Positions 28,312 through 36,553 are shown, counted from the stretch's first letter. The stretch is 53,834 bases of DNA from Peptostreptococcus faecalis (GCF_900240845.1 NZ_OERU01000006.1:1-53834), one strand, 5' to 3'. Made by a program: numbers and translations. Notes: generated from the letters alone by a model not told the origin.

Positions 28312-28341
28312 CTAAATATAAAAAATAGGAGATAAAAAAAT

Positions 28342-28653
28342 ATGAATATTATGAGTGATGAAAGAATAACAGAATCAAAAAATGGAATATCTAATGCATA
28401 TGAAATGCTGGATTTTATGATAAAAAACCATACTTTATTAGATAACAATGACATGAAAAGAGAAGTGTTCTTTCATACTATATGTGAAATGTTAGAGAAG
28501 GCTACAGAAGGTATTAGAAATTGCTTACATGACCCAAATGGAACAGATATAGACGTAGAAGTTATAAATGACTTAGCAAGGCGAACAGGGGCAGAATTTA
28601 GCGAGGTATATAGTGTTATTAGTAATTTGGGCGTAAATAAAACGATAAATTAA
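28342..28653 (+). CDS. Hypothetical element protein, 103 aa
   Basis: Acidic and mostly helical, with no family recognised. It is preceded by TAGGAGAT and a second in-frame ATG three codons in. It belongs to the rightward operon after the helicase. The region NCLHDPNGTDIDVEVINDLARRTG could be a helical hairpin. No function is proposed. Confidence 0.65.
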   Translation: MNIMSDERITESKNGISNAYEMLDFMIKNHTLLDNNDMKREVFFHTICEMLEKATEGIRNCLHDPNGTDIDVEVINDLARRTGAEFSEVYSVISNLGVNKTIN

Positions 28654-28673
28654 TAAATATTAGGAGATAAAAT

Positions 28674-28985
28674 ATGAATACTGTTAGAGAAGAAGAGAAT
28701 ATAGATCCAGTTAATAAAGGTTCACATAAATATAAAATACTAGATTTTACTACATTGGACAAGATAATGTACTTTGATGAAATAGATGATGTAAGTGCTA
28801 AAACAGGGAGCATAGATAGTATGAATGAAATTAAAGAACTATATATTCATGCATTTAATAAAAGGGTTAATGCAGGTCAGACTTGCGAAGAATGGATTTC
28901 TACAAGTAGTTTATGGAGTGTATATATGATGGGATATATTGAAGGGAAAAGAGAAGAACGTAAAAAGAGAAAAGGCAGAGAGTAA
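28674..28985 (+). CDS. Hypothetical element protein, 103 aa
   Basis: Acidic N-terminal half, strongly basic C-terminus (GKREERKKRKGRE). TTAGGAGAT precedes the ATG; it begins 20 bp after the preceding gene. The motif WISTSSLWSVYMMGYIEGK is distinctive but not assigned by me to a family. The basic tail suggests nucleic-acid contact, by inference only. Confidence 0.65.
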   Translation: MNTVREEENIDPVNKGSHKYKILDFTTLDKIMYFDEIDDVSAKTGSIDSMNEIKELYIHAFNKRVNAGQTCEEWISTSSLWSVYMMGYIEGKREERKKRKGRE

Positions 28986-29058
28986 ACTCTCCACCAATTA
29001 AAAAAATAGCGAAACAAATCATTTGTATAAGTCTATTATACCACATAGGAGGCTTTAT

Positions 29059-29724
29059 ATGAATGATTCAGACATATTAAAATACGAAAGAATGATATAC
29101 AAAATAATAGGTAGATATAAGTCTAGGCACTTAGATAGAGATGATTTATATCAAGAGGGGGTGATAGGAGTAATCTATGCTTATAATAATTTTGATGAAA
29201 CAAAGGGAATGAAATTTGATAACTGGGTTTATAGTTATATAAATTGGCATGTACTTAGAATGCTAAGAAATGCTAGGGTTAAAAATGAATCTAAAACAAT
29301 ATCAATTAGTACAAGTATTGGAGATACCGAAGATTTAACATATGAAGATACTATAGCTGATGAAAGCGTAAATATAGAGAATACAGTTGGTGAGAGATTA
29401 ATTGAACAATTCTATTTGAGAGAGTTTGAAAGACTTCTTGATGGATATGAGAGGGATTTAATCCACTATATGTATTCCAATAAGGTATTTAATATGGTAA
29501 TTCTAGCAGAAATATTTAATATGGATCATGAAAAAGTAAGAAGACATTTAAGAAATGCTTATAGAACGCTTAGAATGAAAAGTAAGTATATAAGAGAGCG
29601 ATACGCAGAAATTAAAAAGGTGTATAGACCTTCTGATATGTATAAATGTAGTGCTGATAAGGTGGCATTAGACAAGGTATATGATGATTTAATGCTAGAT
29701 TGGGCGAAGATACAAAACAAATAA
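29059..29724 (+). CDS. Sigma-70-like regulator of the element
   Basis: 221 aa from ATG at 29059, eight bases after AGGAGG; an in-frame TTG 36 bp upstream lacks a ribosome site. Region 2 is recognisable: KIIGRYKSRHLDRDDLYQEG, then GVIYAYNNFDETKGMKFDNWVYSYINWHVLRMLRN. Region 4 is degenerate (NMVILAEIFNMDHEKVRRHLRNAYRTLR). Sigma-like late regulators often precede terS in Firmicute phages, and here the next-but-one gene is terS. It may switch on packaging and cargo genes or a helper promoter. Confidence 0.82.
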   Translation: MNDSDILKYERMIYKIIGRYKSRHLDRDDLYQEGVIGVIYAYNNFDETKGMKFDNWVYSYINWHVLRMLRNARVKNESKTISISTSIGDTEDLTYEDTIADESVNIENTVGERLIEQFYLREFERLLDGYERDLIHYMYSNKVFNMVILAEIFNMDHEKVRRHLRNAYRTLRMKSKYIRERYAEIKKVYRPSDMYKCSADKVALDKVYDDLMLDWAKIQNK

Positions 29725-29747
29725 ATATAATGAAAAGAGGTAGTAAT

Positions 29748-30398
29748 ATGACATATAAGGAATTTTTAGAAAAGAAGATAGTAGCAGTAGATGGAACTTT
29801 AAAGAAGTTTGAGGATAAAACAAAAGTAAATATGAGTAATATTGCAAATATAGAAGCAGATTATAAAATGTCTGAGGACTATAAAAGTGAGATAAAAGAA
29901 AAAGAACTACTTGCAATAGATAAAATAGCTATTGATTGTCAAAATGATTTAGTTAAGATAAAAGATGAAATAAAAACAGAAATATTCAAAGTTCAGGGAT
30001 TTGAGTTTGAAGAATATAGCCTATCAGAATTAAACGAAACTTTAAACTTAATAAAAACATGCAAGGAAATAATGACTTCTGAAATGCTTAGAAGGTTTAT
30101 AAAGAAATATGTTGATGGATTTGATATTGATAATTTAAAGGTTATATATAAGTTTGTAGAGAGCCAACATTCAACTGATGAAAACTTTAAAGAGTTATTT
30201 GATGAATTTTCTATATTACCAATTTATGAAACGATTAATAAGGATTTAGATGATTTGGAAAGGTTTATAAATGCTAATGGTCATGGTATATTCAGAAGAT
30301 GTTTATACAAGCAAGATTATGCGAGTGTAGTTTTCCATATTGAACAAACAAAAACTCTTATAGAATGCCTAAAAGATTTGAAGATAGTTAAACAATAA
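29748..30398 (+). CDS. Hypothetical coiled-coil element protein, 216 aa
   Basis: ATG at 29748 (AAAGAGG upstream). The first 100 residues are a heptad-rich, Lys/Glu-rich helix, probably a coiled coil; the remainder is helical with KYVDGFDIDNLKVIYKFVESQ. I recognise no family. Between the sigma-like gene and terS it could be a scaffold- or capsid-size-modifying protein as in some satellites, but nothing in the sequence shows this. Confidence 0.65.
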   Translation: MTYKEFLEKKIVAVDGTLKKFEDKTKVNMSNIANIEADYKMSEDYKSEIKEKELLAIDKIAIDCQNDLVKIKDEIKTEIFKVQGFEFEEYSLSELNETLNLIKTCKEIMTSEMLRRFIKKYVDGFDIDNLKVIYKFVESQHSTDENFKELFDEFSILPIYETINKDLDDLERFINANGHGIFRRCLYKQDYASVVFHIEQTKTLIECLKDLKIVKQ

Positions 30399-30535
30399 AA
30401 GAAATAAATGTATTGGAATGTAGGGTCTCTAAGAGGCTCTATGTTGCTATATATGAGTAATAAAGGCTAACAAATGCTAACTATTACAGCATATATAAAA
30501 GTCAATAAAAGTCAATTTTAAGGGGGTGTATATAA
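30399..30535. other. Pre-terS region with tandem short repeats (possible cos or regulatory site)
   Basis: It contains AAAAGTCAAT twice in tandem (30497-30506 and 30507-30516), GCTAAC twice four bases apart (about 30467-30482) and a short stem GGTCTCTAAGAGGCTC. In many phages the packaging site lies beside terS. Confidence 0.4.
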
Positions 30536-30922
30536 ATGAGTGAAAAGATGAAAAAGTGTATATTTCTAATGGTTAGAACAGGATTGACACAGAAAGATAT
30601 AGCAAAGGAGCTTGACATAGCAGAAGAGACTATTTCACGTTGGAAAAGTAAAGATGAATTTAAGGAATTAAAGCTAGAAGAAGAATGGAAATATCTAGGA
30701 GAACTAACATCTCCATCTATTAGAACTATGGAACAGTTATTAGAGGCTGATAGCGAGCATGTGAGGTATAGCGTGGCAAGTAATATATTGGATAGAACAG
30801 GATATAAACCTACTGAAAAGCGAGATATAAGCGTTGAGGCAGATGTAAAACATAATGATCCATTTAAGGAAATGACAAGAGAAGAACTATTAAAGCTTGC
30901 TGGTATGGAAGATATGATTTAA
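30536..30922 (+). CDS. terS: Terminase small subunit-like protein (TerS)
   Basis: 128 aa. An N-terminal HTH (TGLTQKDIAKELDIAEETISRWKSKDEF, residues 14-41) is followed by a helical part with TSPSIRTMEQLLEADSEHVRYSVASNILDRTGYKPTEK, the pattern of phBC6A51-type small terminase subunits. It recognises packaging DNA and hands it to a large subunit. No terL follows, so the element would need a helper phage's large terminase. A frameshifted copy of its HTH lies outside attR at 37292-37372. Confidence 0.8.
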   Translation: MSEKMKKCIFLMVRTGLTQKDIAKELDIAEETISRWKSKDEFKELKLEEEWKYLGELTSPSIRTMEQLLEADSEHVRYSVASNILDRTGYKPTEKRDISVEADVKHNDPFKEMTREELLKLAGMEDMI

Positions 30923-30950
30923 GAAGATGATAGTATATAAAATAAAAGTT

Positions 30951-30981
30951 AAAAAGGACTTAGTTAAAAAAAACTAAGTCC
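30951..30981 (-). terminator. Terminator of the SDR gene
   Basis: GGACTTAGTT (30956-30965) pairs with AACTAAGTCC (30972-30981). On the minus strand the stem is followed by five T (30951-30955). It separates the convergent terS and SDR genes. Confidence 0.8.
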
Positions 30982-30994
30982 AAAAAGTATAGTG

Positions 30995-31756
30995 TTATGG
31001 GCGTAATCCAGAACCACCTTGTATTGTTATTGTTTCTCCTGTAATATAATGTCCTTCTTCGCTACATAAAAAAGTACACATAGGACCAATATCAGTCATT
31101 GGGTCGGCAAATCTTTGCATAGGAACGCTTTGTATAGTACGATTATATAAATCTGGGTACTCTTCTTTCCACTGAGCAAGACTTTCAGTCATAGCTAATG
31201 GACAGATTACATTTACATTAATATTATCTGGACCAAATTCAGTTGCTGCACTTCTACTCATACCTCGTATACCTTCTTTTGCTGCAGCATAACTAGACTG
31301 TCCTTCTTTTCCAAATAAACCAGCACCAGATGCGAAGTTAATAACAGAACCCTTAGATTCTTTTAAATAAGCATAAGCCTCTCTCATATAATAAAAAGTT
31401 GCGTATAATCCAGAGAGAATAGCTTTATCAAAATCTTCATTGGTGTGATCTTTTAATAAAATTCCAGATGCAGAAATTTGTGCATTATTTACAACTGCAT
31501 TTATTTTACCAAATTTTTCAATGGCTTTTTTTATAACGTTTTTAACGTCACTTTCTACGGCACCATCTGCAGTTACTACAAGTACTTTTATACCAAACTG
31601 TGCTTCTAATTCCTTTTGTGCATTCTCTAGCCTTGATAATGTCCTTCCTGTGATTACCAAGTTTGAGCCTTCCTTAGCAAAAGCTTTAGCAAGTCCAAAG
31701 CCAATTCCCTTTCCACCACCAGTTATAATTGTTACATTACCATCTAATCTTCCCAT
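30995..31756 (-). CDS. Short-chain dehydrogenase/reductase (2,4-dienoyl-CoA reductase-like)
   Basis: 253 aa. NAD(P)-binding motif TGGGKGIGFGLA, an NNA motif (VVNNAQISASG) and a Tyr-x-x-x-Lys active site (SSYAAAKEGIRG) with an upstream Ser are all present, as is the C-terminal TGETITIQGGSGLRP. The closest resemblance is to peroxisomal-type or FadH-independent 2,4-dienoyl-CoA reductases. The substrate is unknown. It is the first cargo gene after terS, in reverse orientation, with its own terminator and AGGAGG. Confidence 0.88.
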   Translation of the reverse strand: MGRLDGNVTIITGGGKGIGFGLAKAFAKEGSNLVITGRTLSRLENAQKELEAQFGIKVLVVTADGAVESDVKNVIKKAIEKFGKINAVVNNAQISASGILLKDHTNEDFDKAILSGLYATFYYMREAYAYLKESKGSVINFASGAGLFGKEGQSSYAAAKEGIRGMSRSAATEFGPDNINVNVICPLAMTESLAQWKEEYPDLYNRTIQSVPMQRFADPMTDIGPMCTFLCSEEGHYITGETITIQGGSGLRP

Positions 31757-32174
31757 AATTGCCTCCTAATTTTCAATGATATTATTATAAGTATACCACT
31801 ATAATCAAGATAGGATAAGATGTTTTTTAAAAATTCACTCAATTTCTAAAATGAAAAATTATTAGAAAGAATAAGATATAAGTCAATTGGAAAAGTAGAA
31901 ATAAGCGAATATATAATATTATGGGATACAGAGAAGATGAATAATTGAATATAGATTATGTAGAGGTACTTTTATAGTATCTCTACTTTTATGTGTGAAA
32001 GTATAGTAGTTCACATTTAGATAAGTTCATAAAAGGTAGGAAAATATATGATAAAAGATAAAAGTTGTTGTAATTGATTTAAGCTACAGTATATTCATGC
32101 ACATTATTTTTGATTACAATAACTATGGAAATGTACATGAATACGCTGTTGTAGATTAAGTATAATTAAATAAT
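31757..32174. other. 418-bp gap: repeat remnants and large imperfect inverted repeat
   Basis: No credible gene. Positions 31931-31953 are a 23-bp exact match to 37363-37385, and 32016-32046 resembles 37388-37420, so this is a relic of the same ancestral segment. A small hairpin lies around 31960-31990 (AGTAGAGGTACT with AGTATCTCTACT). From about 32082 to 32157 an imperfect inverted repeat pairs CTACAGTATATTCATGCACA with sequence ending CATGAATACGCTGTTGTAG. Confidence 0.6.
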
Positions 32175-32663
32175 TTATTCTATTGGAATGTATATATCTG
32201 TAAGGCTTTTACCTTTGAAGTTTTTAGGGGGTTCAGTTACGTATAACTCAAATGGAATAGAATCTCTAGGAGTTTGATCACCTTTAAACAGCCATTCTTC
32301 GTACATATATTTCCAAGCTTCCTCATACTCTTTTAAAGAAATATCAAAGTGACCAATAGCGAATTTACCAGACAAAGACGATACACATATTTGCCCTTCT
32401 TCTAGTATCTCTACATCTTTTGGTATAGTCATTGCAATACTAGTTCTCAAATTATTATCACCTGTTATAAAGGGATTATCATTATAAATAGTCATTACTT
32501 TTGTTACCTCTGGAATTATTAAATCGTTTTTTTCTGCAAATGCGAAGAGCTCTTTAAATAACTTATTGCTGCTTTTTCTAAACTCTAGATATGTTCCTCT
32601 AAATCTAATATAAATAATTCTCATTTCTACATTATTTTCTATTGAGATGCTTGGTTTGTTCAT
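32175..32663 (-). CDS. GyrI-like small-molecule-binding (effector-binding) protein
   Basis: 162 aa. The beginning VEMRIIYIRFRGTYLEF, the middle VCVSSLSGKFAIGHF-like segment and the end FELYVTEPPKNFKGKSLTDIYIPI are typical of the GyrI/effector-binding fold fused to AraC-type regulators such as Rob. Here it is a separate gene, with AAGGAGG before its ATG, directly after an AraC DNA-binding gene. It probably senses a small molecule, working with that regulator. Confidence 0.85.
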   Translation of the reverse strand: MNKPSISIENNVEMRIIYIRFRGTYLEFRKSSNKLFKELFAFAEKNDLIIPEVTKVMTIYNDNPFITGDNNLRTSIAMTIPKDVEILEEGQICVSSLSGKFAIGHFDISLKEYEEAWKYMYEEWLFKGDQTPRDSIPFELYVTEPPKNFKGKSLTDIYIPIE

Positions 32664-32695
32664 TTTAGTGCCTCCTTATTTTTTTATTAACACTA

Positions 32696-33058
32696 TTATA
32701 ACTTTTTTAGAGTTTTATTAATTGTCATATCTTGCTTTTTTCTAAACTTAGATGGACTAATACCAAAATGTTTTTTAAAAGCTCTACAATATGAACTAGA
32801 ATCACTATATCCATATCTATAAGAAATATCTGTAATTGAAATCTTTTGATTGACTACTAAAAATATACTTGATCGTTCCATTTTTATTCGGTTAATAAAT
32901 TGATTTAAAGTTTCCTTCGAATAGCTTTTAAATATTCTATGAAAATGAAATTCTGTATAGTTTACATTCTTAGAGAGTTCTTTTAAGGTTATTTTTTTAT
33001 CTAAATTGTTTTCTATATAATCTTCCGTTTTATTTATTATTCTGATATAATCTTTCAC
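32696..33058 (-). CDS. AraC-family DNA-binding protein (HTH half only)
   Basis: 120 aa, GTG start with GAGGTG upstream. Two helix-turn-helix motifs: ITLKELSKNVNYTEFHFHRIFKSYSK and ISITDISYRYGYSDSSSYCRAFKKHFGISPSKFRK, the second with the AraC signature. It lacks an effector domain, which is supplied by the next gene 32 bp downstream. The normal form in this family is one fused protein, so this is a natural split with intact translation signals for both halves. Confidence 0.9.
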   Translation of the reverse strand: MKDYIRIINKTEDYIENNLDKKITLKELSKNVNYTEFHFHRIFKSYSKETLNQFINRIKMERSSIFLVVNQKISITDISYRYGYSDSSSYCRAFKKHFGISPSKFRKKQDMTINKTLKKL

Positions 33059-33479
33059 TTTTTCACCTCATAACTATATGAACTTATGATTACAATATAC
33101 TACAATATATAGTCAATTTAAATACAATTATGTTTTTCTTATGTTATAATTTAATCATACGATTGCATAACTTTTCATAACTATCAATAATATTACATAA
33201 ATTAATATATAAGGCATTTTTGAACAATATAATTAATTATTAAAACAATGTTGTGAAAATATGATAAAATACATTAGATTATAAAAAATAGTGAAAGTTA
33301 ATATAATAAAGTTTGGAAGTTATGAAAAACAAAGGTGGTATTTGCAATGTGTTGAGACAACTATTCCGAAAAACGTCATTTAGGGAATAGTTATGGTATG
33401 TATCAAAATATTTTAATATCTGTTCAATAAATATGTAATCATTAATATAACTATGAAAAAAAAGAGGTGAATTTAGGAT
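33059..33479. other. 421-bp gap with one hairpin
   Basis: AT-rich, no gene seen. AACTATTCC (33359-33367) pairs with GGAATAGTT (33384-33392) around a 16-nt loop, with no T run, so it is not a clear terminator. The divergent promoters of the AraC-like and VanZ-like genes should lie here. Confidence 0.45.
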
Positions 33480-34457
33480 ATGAGTTTAAAGAAAAATAAA
33501 ATAAATGAATGTAGCTATAAAGTGATATTTGCATTACTTATAATATTATATATGAAATATTTTTTAGAAGTTCCATTTTTTAGCAAACCATTAGTGTATG
33601 TTTTTGATGTTCTAAAAACATCAAGTAATAAGCAGATATTGTTAGGAAATGAAACTTTCTTTGTTAATTGGCAATATTTTTTTTATAGGACGATTTATAG
33701 TATATTGATATATATACCCTTTGGAATAATTATAAAAAAAACGTTTGGGAAAAAAATTAAGAACTTTAATTTAATTATAATACCAATAATATTAAATTTA
33801 ATTTCATTTGTATTGAAATTTGATGATTTAAATACAGTGATTTTAGTTGCAAATACAATCGGTTTTTTTATTGGATTGAAAGCTTATGAAAAAATTATAT
33901 TTAAATTTAGTGAGAAACAAACAATAATATTTTTCTTTATATGCGTAATATTATGTGCTTTTTCTGGCATGAGCGATGATGGAGGTGATTTTATAGGGAC
34001 TGCAAGTGGTAAATATAATTTCGCAATGAATGATGCCCAATGGTCAGAGATGACAGAGTTAGAACGTAAGGATAACAGTGATTCTTTACCTTATGACTCG
34101 TATAATAAGTTTATAAATAATTATAAAAAAGGGGCTTATATTGAAGGTTCATTTGGGGGATATAGTAGTAATGGAGATATAATTACTGTGAGGATAGATG
34201 GTAAAAACAACATATTCAAATTAAGTCGAGACGCAGAATATATATCTAAAGTTAGGTATAACAATGGATTTGAATTATATGTGTCTAATATCAAAAAAGA
34301 GAATGTATATAATTATGATGATAGTGACATGAGTAGATTTATACATTTTTCGAACTCTATGTACCAAACTGTCAATTTAAAAGCAAAAGTTATAATTTGC
34401 CTAAATAAAAAAAAGGAAGTGAAGTATGTTTATACAGATGAAAGCTTGTTTGATTAA
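33480..34457 (+). CDS. VanZ-like membrane protein with an extracytoplasmic C-terminal domain
   Basis: 325 aa. Four or five hydrophobic segments lie in residues 10-165. The second to fourth segments (YSILIYIPFGIIIKKTFG, then KFDDLNTVILVANTIGFFIGL) resemble the VanZ pattern in which an F-D-x-x-D-x-x-x-N-x-x-G motif precedes the last helix; this is a weak match. Residues 165-325 are soluble, rich in Asp, Tyr and Asn, and not recognised. GAGGTG precedes the ATG. The next gene overlaps its 3' end by 32 bp. Confidence 0.6.
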   Translation: MSLKKNKINECSYKVIFALLIILYMKYFLEVPFFSKPLVYVFDVLKTSSNKQILLGNETFFVNWQYFFYRTIYSILIYIPFGIIIKKTFGKKIKNFNLIIIPIILNLISFVLKFDDLNTVILVANTIGFFIGLKAYEKIIFKFSEKQTIIFFFICVILCAFSGMSDDGGDFIGTASGKYNFAMNDAQWSEMTELERKDNSDSLPYDSYNKFINNYKKGAYIEGSFGGYSSNGDIITVRIDGKNNIFKLSRDAEYISKVRYNNGFELYVSNIKKENVYNYDDSDMSRFIHFSNSMYQTVNLKAKVIICLNKKKEVKYVYTDESLFD

Positions 34458-35145
34458 TAAGTGTAGTGGGATTATGCAAAACTTGAAAATTAACATGAAC
34501 TTTTTAAAAATTGTGGCAATAACGGGGATGTTTTTGCAACATTTTGCAGTGATAATATTAGATCCATCAAAAGTTTTAACTAATATTTTGATAAATATTG
34601 GTGTAGTGACATTTCCAATAATAATATTTATTTTAGTAGAAGGCTTCATCTATACGAGAAATATATATAAATACTTATTTAGAATCCTAATCTGTGGATT
34701 AGTATCAGAGATTCCGTTTCGCATGATTTTTCCAATGGATGAAATATTTTTTGGAAATATAATGATTACACTATTTGTATCATTGTTGTGCCTATATTTA
34801 CTGAAAAAAATAAATAATCCAATACTTATGGTATTGACGATTATATTAATGAGTATTATATCTTTAGCACTAAGAGTAGATTACTTTTTCTATGGGATAC
34901 TTTTATCTATAAATTTTTACTATTTTCGAAATGAAAAATCAGTAAAGTATATTTTAGGATTATTGATAATTATAGTTCTTACTAAATACAATTTTATTAT
35001 GTCAATAATATCAATTATATTAATAAGTCTATATGATGAAAAGAAAGAATATATAAAACCAACAAAAACAAAACAGATGTTTTTTTATTTTTTCTACCCT
35101 GTTCACTTTATTATAATAGCAATTATAAAACAACTACTACAATAG
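34426..35145 (+). CDS. TraX-like membrane protein
   Basis: 239 aa with about six hydrophobic helices. The early segment NFLKIVAITGMFLQHFAVI and the later RILICGLVSEIPFRMIF match the TraX family (acyltransferase-related; in F plasmid it N-acetylates pilin). The start at 34426 has AAGGAAGTG upstream and overlaps the VanZ-like gene; in-frame ATGs at 34474 and 34495 give a protein that begins closer to the family's N-terminus. The substrate is unknown. Confidence 0.7.
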   Translation: MFIQMKACLINKCSGIMQNLKINMNFLKIVAITGMFLQHFAVIILDPSKVLTNILINIGVVTFPIIIFILVEGFIYTRNIYKYLFRILICGLVSEIPFRMIFPMDEIFFGNIMITLFVSLLCLYLLKKINNPILMVLTIILMSIISLALRVDYFFYGILLSINFYYFRNEKSVKYILGLLIIIVLTKYNFIMSIISIILISLYDEKKEYIKPTKTKQMFFYFFYPVHFIIIAIIKQLLQ

Positions 35146-35191
35146 ATGTTTAATTGATCTAAAAATACTATCAATTGGAATGTAAAAAAAT

Positions 35192-35290
35192 AGCAGAATC
35201 ATAACAGAGCTGTACTGAAATATATTATAAAAACAAGAGTAATAGCGTAATTAGAGGTTAATAAACCTTGAAATATAAATAAATATTTTA
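35192..35290. repeat. Right-end-like repeat copy R2
   Basis: Paired degenerate arm sites (AGCAGAATC 35192-35200, AACAGAGCT 35203-35211) with the 11-bp period, followed by GTACT, ATATATTATAAAA and a segment like AGAGGTTAATAAACCTTGAA. It is homologous to R3 and R4. Confidence 0.7.
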
Positions 35291-35315
35291 TATTAAATGT
35301 TAAAGGAGGTAGTTT

Positions 35316-35900
35316 ATGCATAAAAACATTAAAAAGATAAGCGTTTTATTTTGTGCTTTTATTTTTACGGTTTCATTAGTAGGGTGTGCAAAGGAAAGCA
35401 AGGATAAAAGTGCTGATAAGATTGTGAGCAGTAGCGAATTATGGAAGAAGAATCCTGTTGAAGTAGTATCTAGATACGTGAATAGTCTTAATACAGAAGA
35501 TTGTTATAAGTATGTTTATGCTGATATGAATGAAAAAAACAAAATATATTCTATCGGAGAAGATTATTTAGGCGATGATGGATATTATTACTTAGGTAGA
35601 TTTATAAATGAGGAAACTATAAAAAAAGAAATTGAGCATAGAAATAAAATTATAAAAAGTTATAAATTTATTGGAGCAAAACCATCTCTACAACAAGAAT
35701 TAATTAAAAATCCTATAAAAATTAAAGGTAAAAATGGAGAAGTTAAAGAGTATAAGAATCCTATAGTTATTGAAGTTTGGTTTGAAGTTAGACATCAAGG
35801 TGGCGAAGGGCTTATATTTGAAGAAGGAGAAAATATGATGGAATATACCTTAATACAAGATATGAATGGTGATTTTAAAATACTATCAATTGGTAGATAA
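35316..35900 (+). CDS. Putative lipoprotein of the cargo region
   Basis: 194 aa. The signal peptide has a Lys-rich start and hydrophobic core, and the lipobox LVGC (Cys at residue 24) marks a membrane-anchored lipoprotein. The mature domain is mixed alpha/beta with VEVVSRYVNSLNTEDCYKYV and ends DMNGDFKILSIGR, a nuclear-transport-factor-2-like layout seen in many lipoproteins, though I cannot name the family. It is bracketed by right-end-like repeats R2 and R3. AAAGGAGG precedes the ATG. Confidence 0.75.
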   Translation: MHKNIKKISVLFCAFIFTVSLVGCAKESKDKSADKIVSSSELWKKNPVEVVSRYVNSLNTEDCYKYVYADMNEKNKIYSIGEDYLGDDGYYYLGRFINEETIKKEIEHRNKIIKSYKFIGAKPSLQQELIKNPIKIKGKNGEVKEYKNPIVIEVWFEVRHQGGEGLIFEEGENMMEYTLIQDMNGDFKILSIGR

Positions 35901-35933
35901 AAAAAATAAATACTTTCAAGGGAAGTAATGCAT

Positions 35934-36070
35934 ACAAAATGACAGAACTATAACAGAACTGTACTACAATATATTATAAAAGTATAATTATTAAAGGATT
36001 TAGAGGTTAACAAACGTTGAAGTATAAATACACATTAAGATAGAACTCATGTATTTTATAGAATTTTTTA
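35934..36070. repeat. Right-end-like repeat copy R3
   Basis: Arm-like pair GACAGAACT (35941-35949) and AACAGAACT (35952-35960), then GTACT, ATATATTATAAAAGTATAAT, a segment with AACGTTGAA and TTTTATAGAATTT. It follows R4 closely over about 130 bp but lacks the att core at its right end. Confidence 0.75.
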
Positions 36071-36112
36071 ATTACGAATATATGTTCAATAAGATAATTT
36101 AAAGGAGTAAAA

Positions 36113-36553
36113 ATGATTAGAAATTTAAAAAAAAATGATATTGATAAAATAATGGGAATATGGTTAACAGAAAATATAAAAGCACATTCTTTTATTTTGA
36201 GGAGCTACTGGGAAGATAATTATAATTTTGTTAAAGAAGTACTGCCTCAGGCAGATGTATTTGTTTATGAAAATATTGAAGGAGAAATAGTAGGCTTTTT
36301 AGGACTAGATAATAATTATATAGCAGGTATTTTCGTTTCGGGAAGTGAAAAGTCAAAAGGTATTGGTAAGAATATTATTGATTATGCAAAGTCTATAAAG
36401 GATGAATTATGTTTAAAGGTATACACAAAGAATACAAGGGCAGTAGGTTTTTATAAAAGAGAAGGTTTTAAAATTGAATCCAATAGTATAGACGATACTA
36501 CGGGAGAAGAAGAGCTATATATGGTTTGGAAAAGTGGAAAAAGCAACTTATAA
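36113..36553 (+). CDS. GNAT-family N-acetyltransferase
   Basis: 146 aa, a complete GNAT fold. The acetyl-CoA-binding loop is seen as IAGIFVSGSEKSKGIGKNIIDYA (Q/R-x-x-G-x-G/A variant), followed by LCLKVYTKNTRAVGFYKREGFKIE, the conserved last part of the domain. It is close to YjaB-type proteins. The substrate is unknown. It is followed 19 bp later by a diverged paralogue, and lies between right-end repeats R3 and R4. Confidence 0.88.
   Translation: MIRNLKKNDIDKIMGIWLTENIKAHSFILRSYWEDNYNFVKEVLPQADVFVYENIEGEIVGFLGLDNNYIAGIFVSGSEKSKGIGKNIIDYAKSIKDELCLKVYTKNTRAVGFYKREGFKIESNSIDDTTGEEELYMVWKSGKSNL

Noticed and set aside
33359-33392. Hairpin as a terminator
   Set aside because: No T tract on either side and no gene ending there.
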